The position numbers and the translations under genes were made by a program. 13,673 nt of DNA from positions 1-13,673 of the forward strand of contig JAQVEQ010000064.1 in the NCBI GenBank assembly GCA_028697875.1. The letters run 5' to 3'. Position 1 is the stretch's first letter. Each line of letters starts with the position of its first letter. Origin of the DNA: Novosphingobium sp. Lineage in GTDB: Bacteria; Pseudomonadota; Alphaproteobacteria; Sphingomonadales; Sphingomonadaceae. Below, one piece after another: positions 1-6,349 of the stretch. The notes under the pieces are model-generated. The model saw only the letters and a list, made by a program, of their open reading frames with translations. It made no database searches and had not been told where the DNA came from.

Positions 1-202
1 TCGGCGGCGGCGGCGGCGGCAGTTCCGGCTCCGGTTCCGGCTCTTCCTTGATGTCGATCGTTGTCACGCGCTGCGCGACCTTCTTGACCGCTTCGAAAGC
101 GAGGCCCGTAACCAGGCCATAACCAAGAAGGACGTGGAGCAGGGCAACGATAACCAGCGCAATAACGCGATTGCCGCTCGTCTTTTGGTCAGCGTAAGCC
201 AT
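1..202 (-). CDS. TonB-family energy transducer, N-terminal part (cut by window edge)
   Basis: Read on the minus strand from ATG at 202-200, this frame stays open to the left edge and gives 67 residues. It begins MAYADQKTSGNRVIALVI and has a polar N-terminus, then one hydrophobic segment (about residues 13-34) that should anchor it in the inner membrane. A short basic/hydrophilic linker leads to an acidic-proline stretch (EEPEPEPELPPPPPP) at the edge. A single N-terminal anchor followed by a Pro/Glu-rich rod is the hallmark of TonB, which passes proton-motive energy from ExbB-ExbD to outer-membrane receptors. The C-terminal receptor-binding domain lies outside the window. The start is well fixed because an in-frame TGA (205-203) directly precedes the ATG, and a GGAG lies about 12 nt upstream. 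Another proline-rich membrane-anchored protein cannot be excluded. It is transcribed divergently from the gene at 542. Confidence 0.8.
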   Translation of the reverse strand, partial: MAYADQKTSGNRVIALVIVALLHVLLGYGLVTGLAFEAVKKVAQRVTTIDIKEEPEPEPELPPPPPP

Positions 203-541
203 TCAGTCGCATCACTCCATTCAGCTCCCCCGGACAATCCCGGGCCACGCCAGAAACGGGATCGGCCTCACCGCCCCGGCGCAAAAATCCAAATTTTCTA
301 CCCTGCCAGTCCGGCCGGATGGCCTCCCGTTGCCCTGATCAATTTTTCCCTCAAGGCACTTGCAACGTGGAATTTGCTTCCTACGCCGCTTTTTTCCGGC
401 TCTTTAACTGCGAAGCACTGCATGCGCAAACGCTTTATCGGTTAATCAACGATTCAAGCGTCTGGTGCCAAACCGCTTGCGGCAGGCAGTGGATTTCTCT
501 CCGGTCTGGCATGCAGGGGCGGCAGGCGGTAAGGTCCGGAA
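203..541. other. 339-bp non-coding region between divergent genes
   Basis: This stretch separates the minus-strand TonB-like gene from the plus-strand gene at 542 and should hold promoters for both. It is noticeably more AT-rich than its surroundings around 281-300, 341-346, 371-395 and 431-450. The only plus-strand promoter-like element I could define is at 360-387. On the minus strand, GGTAGAAA (302-295) resembles the alphaproteobacterial -10 consensus GCTANAWC, but I could not find a good -35 partner. A 9-bp direct repeat, GCGGCAGGC, occurs at 479-487 and 519-527. No believable coding sequence, tRNA or strong terminator was seen. Open frames crossing it lack ribosome-binding sites and recognisable proteins. 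Confidence 0.6.
360..387 (+). promoter_or_regulatory. Candidate promoter for the secreted-protein gene at 542
   Basis: TTGCAAC (360-366) is followed, 20 nt after its first base, by CCTACGCC (380-387). This resembles the alphaproteobacterial housekeeping pattern TTGACGS-N10-14-GCTANAWC and the elements before glpX, rpmI and pheS in this window, but with a spacer one nucleotide shorter. It would give a leader of roughly 150 nt. Seen by eye only; a chance match is possible. Confidence 0.3.
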
Positions 542-1402
542 ATGCAAATGCGAATGTTTCGGAAACAAGGTGTCCTGGCCGTTTGTGCGGGGCTTGCGCT
601 CGCCGAGGGTGCGGGGCCGCTCGGCGGCGCGCCTGTTGCGGCGGCAGCGCCCTCCGCAACGCCGCTGACTTACGCGGACCTTGCCGATCTGGCCGATCCG
701 GCGCAGCTGGTCGCCCGGGTGAAAGTGACTCGCCAGGCAGTGGTGGAACCGGCGCGCGCGCCGGGCCTCGCTGTCGGCCATGTCCGGCTCTATGTCACTG
801 CCAGACCGCTGGAAACGCTGGCCGGTCCGGCGCTTGTGGCAAAGGCCGTGCATTACCTCGTCGATCTCCCGGTCGGTCCGGACCGGCGCGTGCCGAAAGT
901 GACCGGCAAGGAAGCGGTGGTTTTCGCCCGTGCCGTTCCCGGCAGGCCGGACGAATTGCAGCTGGTGGCGCCCGATGCCCAGGTCCCGGCCGACCCGGCG
1001 CTGCTGGCCCGCCTTGCGCCCCTGCTGGCCGAACTGTCCGCCCCGGACGCGCCGCCGCGCATCACCGGCGTGCGCGATATCCTGTCCGTCGACGGCAATC
1101 TCGCGGGCGAATCCGAAACGCAGCTGTTTCTCGACAGCGATGCCGGCCCGGTGCTGGTTTCGGTCGTCCGGCGGCCGGGCATGGCGCCGGCGTGGAGCGT
1201 GTCGTGGTCCGAACTGGTCGACCAGGCCGCCCGCCCGCCCGTGCCTGAAACCCTTTCCTGGTACCGCCTTGCCTGCAGCCTGCCCAGCCGCTTGCCGCCG
1301 GGGGCGAACCTGGCCAGCGACGCAGCCGACCGGGAGCGGGCGGTGCGGGATTATGCGCTGGTCCGGCAGGAACTGGGGGCCTGCCCGCGCACTCGCGATT
1401 GA
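542..1402 (+). CDS. Exported protein of unknown function
   Basis: Product of 286 residues that I do not recognise as a named family. The N-terminus has a basic start (MFRKQG) and a hydrophobic run (residues 11-22), then an Ala/Gly/Pro-rich segment ending in PVAAAAPSAT, so a cleavable Sec signal peptide ending near residue 36 is likely. There is no lipobox. The mature part is Leu/Ala/Pro-rich with repeated hydrophobic-charged alternation and no further obvious membrane span. Cysteines at 245 and 281 near the C-terminus could form a disulfide in the periplasm. ATG at 542 was chosen because AAGG (531-534) lies 7 nt upstream; in-frame ATGs at 548 and 554 are alternatives. Codon use is GC-rich like its neighbours, which supports a real gene. 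It stands alone, divergent from tonB and 161 nt before hom, so context gives little hint of its job. Confidence 0.75.
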   Translation: MQMRMFRKQGVLAVCAGLALAEGAGPLGGAPVAAAAPSATPLTYADLADLADPAQLVARVKVTRQAVVEPARAPGLAVGHVRLYVTARPLETLAGPALVAKAVHYLVDLPVGPDRRVPKVTGKEAVVFARAVPGRPDELQLVAPDAQVPADPALLARLAPLLAELSAPDAPPRITGVRDILSVDGNLAGESETQLFLDSDAGPVLVSVVRRPGMAPAWSVSWSELVDQAARPPVPETLSWYRLACSLPSRLPPGANLASDAADRERAVRDYALVRQELGACPRTRD

Positions 1403-1420
1403 CGCCTGCGATTGGCGCCT
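1395..1420 (+). repeat. 13-bp tandem duplication across a stop codon
   Basis: GCGATTGACGCCT (1395-1407) is followed directly by GCGATTGGCGCCT (1408-1420), differing at one base. A partial third unit, GCGAATGAC, follows. The first copy carries the TGA stop of the exported-protein gene (1400-1402). It looks like a small slippage duplication. Confidence 0.7.
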
Positions 1421-1464
1421 GCGAATGACAGGGGCGGGATCGAACCGGCCGCGACTACGGCCTC

Positions 1465-1493
1465 TGGCCTTTGTCTTCCGCTTACCCTAGGGC
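1465..1493 (+). promoter_or_regulatory. Candidate hom promoter
   Basis: TGGCCTT (1465-1471) lies 21 nt, start to start, before CCTAGGGC (1486-1493), which is followed by GC-rich sequence. The arrangement matches those before glpX, rpmI and pheS, with one mismatch in the TTGC core. Transcription would begin near 1500, giving a leader of about 65 nt before hom. Confidence 0.4.
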
Positions 1494-1563
1494 GCTTTCT
1501 CTTCGCGCCGCGGTGCCATGAGGCGGCTGGCGGGCGCATGACAATTGCACGAAGGGGGCATGA

Positions 1564-2874
1564 ATGGCCGAACCGTTGCGAATCGCCCTGGCCGGGCTCG
1601 GTACCGTGGGTGCCGGCGTGATTCGTCTGCTGGACGTGAACCGCGAGCTGATCGCCCGCCGCGCGGGGCGCGACATCGCGATTGTCGCGGTCAGCGCGCG
1701 CGACCGCTCGAAGGATCGCGGGGTCGACCTCTCGCGGTTCGCCTGGGAAGACGACATGACGGCGATGGCCGCGCGCGAGGAAGTGGATGTCGTGGTCGAA
1801 CTGGTCGGGGGATCGGATGGCCCGGCCCTGACTCTCGCCCGCAACGCGATTCGCGAAGGCAAGTCGCTGGTCACCGCCAACAAGGCTATGATCGCTCATC
1901 ACGGCCTGTCGCTCGCCCGGGAAGCCGAGGCGGCGGGGGTCGCTCTCAAGTTCGAAGCCGCGGTCGCGGGCGGTATCCCGGTCATCAAGGGGCTGCGCGA
2001 AGGCGCGGCCGCCAATGCGATCGAACGGATTTACGGGATCCTCAACGGCACCTGCAATTACATCCTCTCGACCATGGAGGACACCGGACGCGATTTCGGC
2101 GACGTGCTCGGCGAAGCGCAGCGGCTCGGTTATGCCGAAGCCGATCCGACCTTCGACATCGAAGGGATCGATGCCGCTCACAAGCTTTCGATTCTGGCCT
2201 CGATCGCCTTCGGCGCGGAACTGGATTTCGCCAATGTCGACACGACCGGCATTTCCGCCCTGCGCGCGGCCGACATCGCCCAGGCCGAATCGCTCGGCTA
2301 CGTCATCCGCCTGATCGGCATGGCCGAGACCGAGGCCGGCGAAGGCCGGCAGCCGCGGCTGTTCCAGCGGGTCCAGCCCTATCTCGTGCCCTACGGCCAC
2401 CCGCTCGCCCATGTCGACGGGGCGACCAATGCGGTGGTGACCGAAGGCAACTTCTCGGGCCGCCTGCTGTTCCAGGGCGCCGGCGCGGGCGACGGGCCGA
2501 CCGCCAGTGCGGTGGTCGCGGACCTGATCGACATCGCCCGGGGCGAGGCCGGGGCACCGTTTTCCGTGCCCGTCGGCGAGCTGGAGAAGCTCGTTCCAGC
2601 GGAATCGGGGCACCGCATGGGCCGCCGCTACATCCGTTTCGCAGTGAACGACCGGCCGGGCGTCCTGGCCGAGATCACCGCGGCGATGCGCGATGCCGGC
2701 GTCTCCATCGAGAGCTTGATCCAGAAGGGACGGCCCGAGGAAGGCGGCGAGGTGCTGGTCGCCATCGTCACGCACGAAGGCCCGGAAAGCTGCGTCACCA
2801 CGGCGTTGCACCTGCTCGAAGGCTCGCCCAGCCTGACTGCGCCTCCGCTGGTGATGCAACTGCTTGCAACCTGA
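1564..2874 (+). CDS. hom: Homoserine dehydrogenase with C-terminal ACT domain
   Basis: Cytoplasmic enzyme reducing aspartate-4-semialdehyde to homoserine with NAD(P)H, at the branch leading to threonine, methionine and isoleucine. The 436 residues match the usual monofunctional bacterial form. A Rossmann nucleotide-binding loop GLGTVG is at 11-16, a TANKA motif at 104-108 and NGTCNYIL at 161-168. The family signature YAEADPTFDIEGIDAAHKL at 190-208 contains E192, D203 and K207, which align by spacing with the yeast residues E208, D219 and K223. Residues about 355-430 (FAVNDRPGVLAEI...) form an ACT domain, the usual site of threonine feedback inhibition. There is no fused aspartokinase. ATG at 1564 was chosen because an AAGGGGG ribosome-binding site (1552-1558) precedes it and the NAD loop falls at the normal position; the ATG at 1560 is in another frame. 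glpX follows after 103 nt with its own candidate promoter. Confidence 0.96.
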   Translation: MAEPLRIALAGLGTVGAGVIRLLDVNRELIARRAGRDIAIVAVSARDRSKDRGVDLSRFAWEDDMTAMAAREEVDVVVELVGGSDGPALTLARNAIREGKSLVTANKAMIAHHGLSLAREAEAAGVALKFEAAVAGGIPVIKGLREGAAANAIERIYGILNGTCNYILSTMEDTGRDFGDVLGEAQRLGYAEADPTFDIEGIDAAHKLSILASIAFGAELDFANVDTTGISALRAADIAQAESLGYVIRLIGMAETEAGEGRQPRLFQRVQPYLVPYGHPLAHVDGATNAVVTEGNFSGRLLFQGAGAGDGPTASAVVADLIDIARGEAGAPFSVPVGELEKLVPAESGHRMGRRYIRFAVNDRPGVLAEITAAMRDAGVSIESLIQKGRPEEGGEVLVAIVTHEGPESCVTTALHLLEGSPSLTAPPLVMQLLAT

Positions 2875-2916
2875 TTGCAGCGCGCCTGCATTACCCTTGC
2901 AGTATTGCCGCCCGTA

Positions 2917-2945
2917 TTGCCCCATGCCGGACCAGCGCCTAAGGC
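2917..2945 (+). promoter_or_regulatory. Candidate glpX promoter
   Basis: TTGCCCC (2917-2923), 14 nt, then CCTAAGGC (2938-2945), followed by a CCCCGGC stretch. The spacing is the same as in the rpmI and pheS elements of this window, and the layout resembles TTGACGS-N10-14-GCTANAWC. The predicted start near 2952 leaves a leader of only about 25 nt. This suggests glpX can be transcribed independently of hom. Confidence 0.45.
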
Positions 2946-2977
2946 CCCCGGCACACGTCATTCAGGATTAGGTACCG

Positions 2978-3964
2978 ATGTCCGACAAGACCGCCACTCC
3001 CGCCAGCAGCGTACTCGACCGCGTGCTGGTCCTCGAATTGGTCCGCGTGACCGAAGCTGCCGCTGTCGCCGCCTCCAAGCTGATCGGCCGCGGCGATGAA
3101 AAGGCCGCAGACCACGCCGCCGTCGAAGGCATGCGCAAGGCTTTCGACGAACTCTACATCGACGGTACCGTCGTGATCGGCGAAGGCGAACGCGACGAAG
3201 CGCCGATGCTCTATATCGGCGAGAAGGTCGGCGGCGCGCCGGGCAAGGGCCCGAAGATCGACATCGCACTCGACCCGCTGGAAGGCACGACCATCACCGC
3301 CAAGGCCGGCCCTAACGCGCTGGCCGTCCTGGCGGCGGCGGAAAAGGGTTGCCTGCTGAACGCGCCCGACGTCTACATGGACAAGCTGGCGGTCGGCCCC
3401 GGTTATCCCGAAGGGATCATCGACCTTGCCAAGACGCCGAGCGAAAACGTCAAGGCCGTGGCCGAAGCCAAGGGCGTCCAGCCCAACGAAATCATCGTCT
3501 GCGTGCTGGACCGCCCGCGCCATGCGGACCTGATCGCGGAACTTCGCGAACTGGGCTGCGGCATCCAGCTGATTCCCGACGGCGACGTCGCCGGGGTGAT
3601 CGCGGTGACCGACCCGGACACCACGGTCGACATCTACATGGGCCAGGGCGGCGCGCCGGAAGGCGTGCTGGCGGCTGCGGCCCTGCGCTGCGTCGGCGGC
3701 CAGTTCAACGGCCGCCTCGTCTTCCGCAACGACGACGAGAAGGCGCGCGCGCGCAAGTGGGGCATCGACGACCTCAACCGGATCTACAAGCTCGAAGACC
3801 TCGCCAAGGGCGACTGCATCTTCGCCGCCACGGGTGTGACGGACGGCTCGCTGCTCGATGGCGTCAAGCGGCTGCGCGGCGGCAAGATGACGACCGAAAG
3901 CGTGGTGATGCGGGCCAGCTCCGGCACGGTCCGCTGGGTACGCGGCGAACACCGCACCAACTGA
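2978..3964 (+). CDS. glpX: Fructose-1,6-bisphosphatase class II
   Basis: Hydrolyses fructose-1,6-bisphosphate to fructose-6-phosphate, the committed phosphatase step of gluconeogenesis, in the cytoplasm with a divalent metal. The 328 residues match the GlpX family length. Landmarks are VVIGEGERDEAPM (65-77), with acidic residues expected to bind metal, DPLEGT (99-104, the phosphatase metal motif shared with the IMPase/FBPase superfamily), GQGGAPEGVLAAAALRC (222-238) at the substrate site and ATGVTDGSLLDGV (294-306). The start ATG at 2978 follows GGATTAGG (2964-2971), a modest ribosome-binding site, and gives the expected short N-terminal tail before the first helix. Some GlpX proteins also cleave sedoheptulose-1,7-bisphosphate, which the sequence alone does not settle. 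Two strong hairpins lie immediately downstream, so transcription probably ends, or is attenuated, before prs. Confidence 0.95.
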   Translation: MSDKTATPASSVLDRVLVLELVRVTEAAAVAASKLIGRGDEKAADHAAVEGMRKAFDELYIDGTVVIGEGERDEAPMLYIGEKVGGAPGKGPKIDIALDPLEGTTITAKAGPNALAVLAAAEKGCLLNAPDVYMDKLAVGPGYPEGIIDLAKTPSENVKAVAEAKGVQPNEIIVCVLDRPRHADLIAELRELGCGIQLIPDGDVAGVIAVTDPDTTVDIYMGQGGAPEGVLAAAALRCVGGQFNGRLVFRNDDEKARARKWGIDDLNRIYKLEDLAKGDCIFAATGVTDGSLLDGVKRLRGGKMTTESVVMRASSGTVRWVRGEHRTN

Positions 3965-3981
3965 TCCATTCTGTCACAAAT

Positions 3982-4001
3982 CCCCGGTCCTGTTTCCGGG
4001 G
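3982..4001 (+). terminator. Hairpin 1 downstream of glpX
   Basis: CCCCGG (3982-3987) and CCGGGG (3996-4001) form a perfect 6-bp stem with an 8-nt loop, starting 18 nt after the glpX stop. No U-run follows, so it is a weak intrinsic terminator by the classical rule. Its 3' arm can pair instead with the 5' arm of the next hairpin. Confidence 0.45.
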
Positions 4002-4004
4002 CAG

Positions 4005-4032
4005 TTGCATTCGGCCCCGGCTCGATTAGAGC
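4005..4032 (+). promoter_or_regulatory. Possible prs promoter
   Basis: TTGCATT (4005-4011) followed by ATTAGAGC (4025-4032), 20 nt start to start, with GC-rich sequence after it. The -10 part shares TAGAGC with the pheS element. It is weaker than the other candidates and overlaps the 10-bp palindrome at 4014-4038, so only one of the two readings (promoter or terminator) may be right. Confidence 0.3.
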
Positions 4033-4038
4033 CGGGGC
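4014..4038 (+). terminator. Strong hairpin 2 between glpX and prs
   Basis: GCCCCGGCTC (4014-4023), loop GATTA, then GAGCCGGGGC (4029-4038): a perfect 10-bp, mostly G:C stem with a 5-nt loop. The following bases are AGCGATTCTCTT, a poor U-tract. It would fold strongly in RNA and could act as a terminator for glpX or as part of the prs leader. Being palindromic, it could also be a DNA operator. Confidence 0.6.
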
Positions 4039-4077
4039 AGCGATTCTCTTGCAAAATATAAAAGGGGGCACCCCGCA

Positions 4078-5013
4078 ATGAAGATCATGGCCGGCAATTC
4101 CAACCTGCCGCTGGCCCGGGCCATCGCCGGTTATCTCGAACTGCCGCTGACGGACGCGGCGGTGCGGCGTTTCGCGGACGAGGAAATCTTCGTCGAGATA
4201 CACGAGAACGTGCGTGGCGAAGACGTCTTCATCGTCCAGTCGACCAGCTACCCGGCGAACGACAACCTGATGGAACTGCTGATCTGCATCGATGCGCTCA
4301 AGCGCGCTTCGGCCCGGCGGATCACTGCGGTCGTGCCGTACTTCGGCTATGCCCGGCAGGACCGCAAGCCCGGCCCGCGCACGCCGATCTCGGCCAAGCT
4401 GGTGGCGAACCTGATTACCGAAGCGGGGGCCGACCGCGTCCTGTCGGTCGATCTCCACGCCGGCCAGATCCAGGGTTTCTTCGACATCCCGACCGACAAC
4501 CTCTATGCCGCGCCCGCCATGGCCGCGGATATCCAGGCGCGCTACGGCGACCAGGAACTGATGGTCGTCTCGCCCGACGTGGGGGGCGTGGTCCGCGCCC
4601 GCGCGCTGGCCAAGCGGCTCGACAACGCCCCGCTGGCGATTGTCGACAAGCGCCGCGACCGTCCGGGCGAATCGGAAGTGATGAACATCATCGGCGAGGT
4701 GAAGGGCCGCCACTGCATCCTGATCGACGACATCGTCGATTCGGGCGGCACGCTGTGCAACGCGGCGCAGGCCCTGCTGGACAACGGCGCGAAGAGCGTC
4801 GTGGCCTATATCACCCACGGCGTGCTTTCCGGCGCGGCGGTGCAGAAGGTCAACAATTCCGCGCTCAAGGAACTTGTCATCAGCGACACGATCCTGGCGA
4901 CCGACGCGGCGAAGGAATCGGACCGCATCCGCATCCTGTCCATCGCCACGCTCATCGGCGAGGCAGTGCGCCGCATCGCCGACGAAAGCTCGGTTTCCAG
5001 CCTGTTCGACTGA
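4078..5013 (+). CDS. prs: Ribose-phosphate pyrophosphokinase (PRPP synthetase)
   Basis: Makes 5-phosphoribosyl-1-pyrophosphate from ribose-5-phosphate and ATP, the shared precursor for purine, pyrimidine, histidine, tryptophan and NAD synthesis. The 311 residues match the class I enzyme. Visible landmarks are FADEE (32-36), PYFGYARQDRK (87-97, ATP site), SVDLHAGQIQGFF (123-135) with the conserved His127, KRR (191-193) of the catalytic flexible loop, and the PRPP-binding signature DDIVDSGGT (217-225). The start lacks the longer N-terminal tail seen in some homologues but begins MKIMAGNSN, which is normal. AGGGGG (4063-4068) is the ribosome-binding site; the next bases allow a small GGGG-GCA-CCCC hairpin (4064-4074) that would mask it. 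The hisN-like gene begins 14 nt after the stop, indicating co-transcription. Confidence 0.97.
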   Translation: MKIMAGNSNLPLARAIAGYLELPLTDAAVRRFADEEIFVEIHENVRGEDVFIVQSTSYPANDNLMELLICIDALKRASARRITAVVPYFGYARQDRKPGPRTPISAKLVANLITEAGADRVLSVDLHAGQIQGFFDIPTDNLYAAPAMAADIQARYGDQELMVVSPDVGGVVRARALAKRLDNAPLAIVDKRRDRPGESEVMNIIGEVKGRHCILIDDIVDSGGTLCNAAQALLDNGAKSVVAYITHGVLSGAAVQKVNNSALKELVISDTILATDAAKESDRIRILSIATLIGEAVRRIADESSVSSLFD

Positions 5014-5027
5014 GCGGCGGGACGGGC

Positions 5028-5810
5028 GTGAAACTCGACGCCGAAATCGCTCTGGTCCAGCGGCTGGCCGATGCCGCGCGCGCGGCCATCCGCCCGCATT
5101 TCCGCGAGCCTGTCGCGACCGAGCGCAAGGACGATGCGACGCCGGTCAGCATTGCCGACCGCGAGGCGGAAGAGTCGATGCGCCGCATCCTCATGGCCGA
5201 ATGCCCGGATGACGGGATCGTGGGCGAGGAATTGGGCACTATTGCCGGCACGTCGGGCCGCCAGTGGGTGCTCGACCCGATCGACGGGACGGCGGCTTTC
5301 CTCGCCGGGCGGCCGATCTTCGGAACGCTGGTCGCGCTGATGGTCGACGGTTTCCCGGTGCTCGGGCTGATCGACCAGCCGATCACGGGCGAGCGCTGGC
5401 TCGGGGTGACCGGCCAGCCGACCACGCTCAACGGCAAGCCCATACGCACGCGCCCGTGCAAGGACCTTGCGTCCGTGACGCTTGCCACGACCGGGCCGCA
5501 CTATTTCGACGACCACGACGGCGAACATTTCATGGGGCTGGCGGCCAGGACCGACCATCGCCGCATGGTCATGGGCGGCGACTGCTACAATTACGCCATG
5601 CTCGCGACCGGCCAGATCGACGTGGTCTGCGAGGCCGGGCTGAAGCTTTACGATTTCGCCGCGCTGGTGCCGGTGGTCGAAGGCGCGGGCGGGGTGATGT
5701 GCGACTGGAACGGCGATCCGCTCCATGCCGGGTCAGACGGCCACGTGCTGGCGCTGGGCGATCCGGCGCGGCTCGACGACGTGGTCGAAGCGCTCTCCTG
5801 CCACCACTGA
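5028..5810 (+). CDS. hisN: Inositol monophosphatase-family phosphatase, probably histidinol-phosphatase
   Basis: Metal-dependent phosphatase of the IMPase fold, 260 residues. The metal-binding signatures are GEE (66-68), DPIDGT (83-88) and, near the C-terminus, YDFAALVPVVEGAGG (208-222), where the usual Trp of the WDxAA motif is Tyr, a form I recall from HisN-type proteins. VSIADREAEESMR (40-52) is the conserved helix before the active site. HisN removes phosphate from L-histidinol phosphate, the penultimate stage of histidine synthesis. Position directly behind prs (14 nt gap) fits because the histidine pathway starts from PRPP. The GTG start at 5028 was chosen because it gives the family's N-terminus right after the prs stop; upstream frame extension would overlap prs and is not conserved-looking. 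The ribosome-binding site is only GGGACGG-like. Substrate assignment is inference; a general inositol-phosphatase remains possible. Confidence 0.85.
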   Translation: MKLDAEIALVQRLADAARAAIRPHFREPVATERKDDATPVSIADREAEESMRRILMAECPDDGIVGEELGTIAGTSGRQWVLDPIDGTAAFLAGRPIFGTLVALMVDGFPVLGLIDQPITGERWLGVTGQPTTLNGKPIRTRPCKDLASVTLATTGPHYFDDHDGEHFMGLAARTDHRRMVMGGDCYNYAMLATGQIDVVCEAGLKLYDFAALVPVVEGAGGVMCDWNGDPLHAGSDGHVLALGDPARLDDVVEALSCHH

Positions 5811-5836
5811 CGATTCGCACGGGGGGCGTGAACCGC

Positions 5837-6250
5837 ATGGGCAGGCCCTTCTTCTTTTACGGTACGCTCCAGCAGGGCCTCGCCCGGGGCGAGGCCGCGC
5901 GGCTCGTCGCCGGGCTGGGCGAGGGCGTTTCGGCCTTGGTGCGCGGCGCGCTGTTCGCGCTCGACGACCCGCATGGGTGCTATCCGGTGCTGGTTTCGGG
6001 CGGCAGCCGTCGGGTGACGGGCCGGGTGGTCGATTGCCCCGGCGACCGGCGCTGGCTGGCGCAGATGGACGCTTACGAAGGGGCGGAATACCGCCGCTGC
6101 CCGGTCCGGGCGCGGCTGGCGGACGGTTCTACCGTCATGGCGCAGGCCTATTTCTATGCGCGCCGCCGGGGCGCGGGGCTCGTCCCGATCGCTCATGGCG
6201 ATTTCGCGCGGTTCCTCGCCGAAACGGGCCGCGCGCCGCTCAACCGCTGA
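5837..6250 (+). CDS. Gamma-glutamylcyclotransferase-like (AIG2/YtfP fold) protein
   Basis: Small 137-residue cytoplasmic protein. FFFYGTLQQG (5-14) contains the YGTL signature that forms the substrate-binding loop in the cyclotransferase superfamily, and MDAYEGAEYRR (77-87) carries E81, the likely catalytic acid. GRVVDCP and VMAQAYFY match the beta strands of the barrel. Family members release 5-oxoproline from gamma-glutamyl amino acids, but many bacterial ones have no proven substrate. ATG at 5837 was chosen because a G-run (5821-5826) lies about 10 nt upstream; GTG at 5828 in the same frame would sit too near it. It begins 26 nt after the hisN-like gene and is probably the last gene of the prs operon. 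No clear terminator follows before the rpmI promoter. Confidence 0.85.
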   Translation: MGRPFFFYGTLQQGLARGEAARLVAGLGEGVSALVRGALFALDDPHGCYPVLVSGGSRRVTGRVVDCPGDRRWLAQMDAYEGAEYRRCPVRARLADGSTVMAQAYFYARRRGAGLVPIAHGDFARFLAETGRAPLNR

Positions 6251-6255
6251 AACGC

Positions 6256-6284
6256 TTGCCTTTTGGGCGATGTGCCCCTAAAGG
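6256..6284 (+). promoter_or_regulatory. Candidate rpmI-rplT promoter
   Basis: TTGCCTT (6256-6262), 14 nt, then CCTAAAGG (6277-6284), followed by CGCGCCC (6285-6291). It resembles TTGACGS-N10-14-GCTANAWC and has exactly the same spacing as the glpX and pheS elements. The GC-rich block just after the -10 is the kind of discriminator associated with growth-rate/stringent control of translation genes. The predicted leader is about 85 nt. Confidence 0.55.
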
Positions 6285-6314
6285 CGCGCCCTTCATCGAC
6301 ACGTAATCGACGGG

Positions 6315-6349
6315 CCGGCCTGGCTGGAAGGGCTGCCAGGGCTGGCCGG
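6315..6349 (+). promoter_or_regulatory. Stem-loop in the rpmI-rplT leader
   Basis: CCTGGC (6319-6324) pairs with GCCAGG (6335-6340) around a 10-nt loop. CCGG (6315-6318) can extend it by pairing with CCGG (6346-6349) across a 5-nt 3' bulge. It sits between the predicted start of transcription and the rpmI ribosome-binding site. In other bacteria L20 represses its own mRNA by binding such a leader. Whether this one binds L20 is unknown. Confidence 0.4.

Noticed and set aside
134..445. 103-codon plus-strand open frame overlapping the TonB start
   Set aside because: Overlaps the TonB-like gene and crosses the divergent promoter region; low-quality composition and no homology-like features.
1425..1500. 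tRNA T-arm-like sequence on the minus strand (GGTTCGATCC near 1436-1447)
   Set aside because: A TTCGATC loop with four of five stem pairs is present, but there is no matching D-arm, anticodon arm or acceptor stem. Treated as coincidence, not a tRNA, tRNA remnant or attachment site.
2876..2905. Repeated TTGCAG/CTGCA elements after hom, including TGCAG-CGCGC-CTGCA
   Set aside because: Only a 5-bp stem without a T-run; too short to call a terminator or operator.
1351..2961. 536-codon minus-strand open frame opposite hom
   Set aside because: Mirror of a GC-rich, GC3-biased gene; low-complexity Arg/Gly/Asp/Gln-rich product, no recognisable domain, and hom on the other strand is certain.
2939..3952. 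337-codon minus-strand open frame opposite glpX
   Set aside because: Antisense shadow; glpX motifs on the plus strand are unmistakable.
4755..5027. Longer N-terminus for the HisN-like protein reaching back into prs
   Set aside because: The extra 91 residues are the out-of-frame reading of prs (Arg/Gly/His-rich); GTG at 5028 gives the normal family start.
5264..5836. Longer N-terminus for the cyclotransferase-like protein reaching back into the HisN-like gene
   Set aside because: The added part is a frame shadow of the phosphatase gene; YGTL belongs close to the N-terminus, as ATG at 5837 gives.
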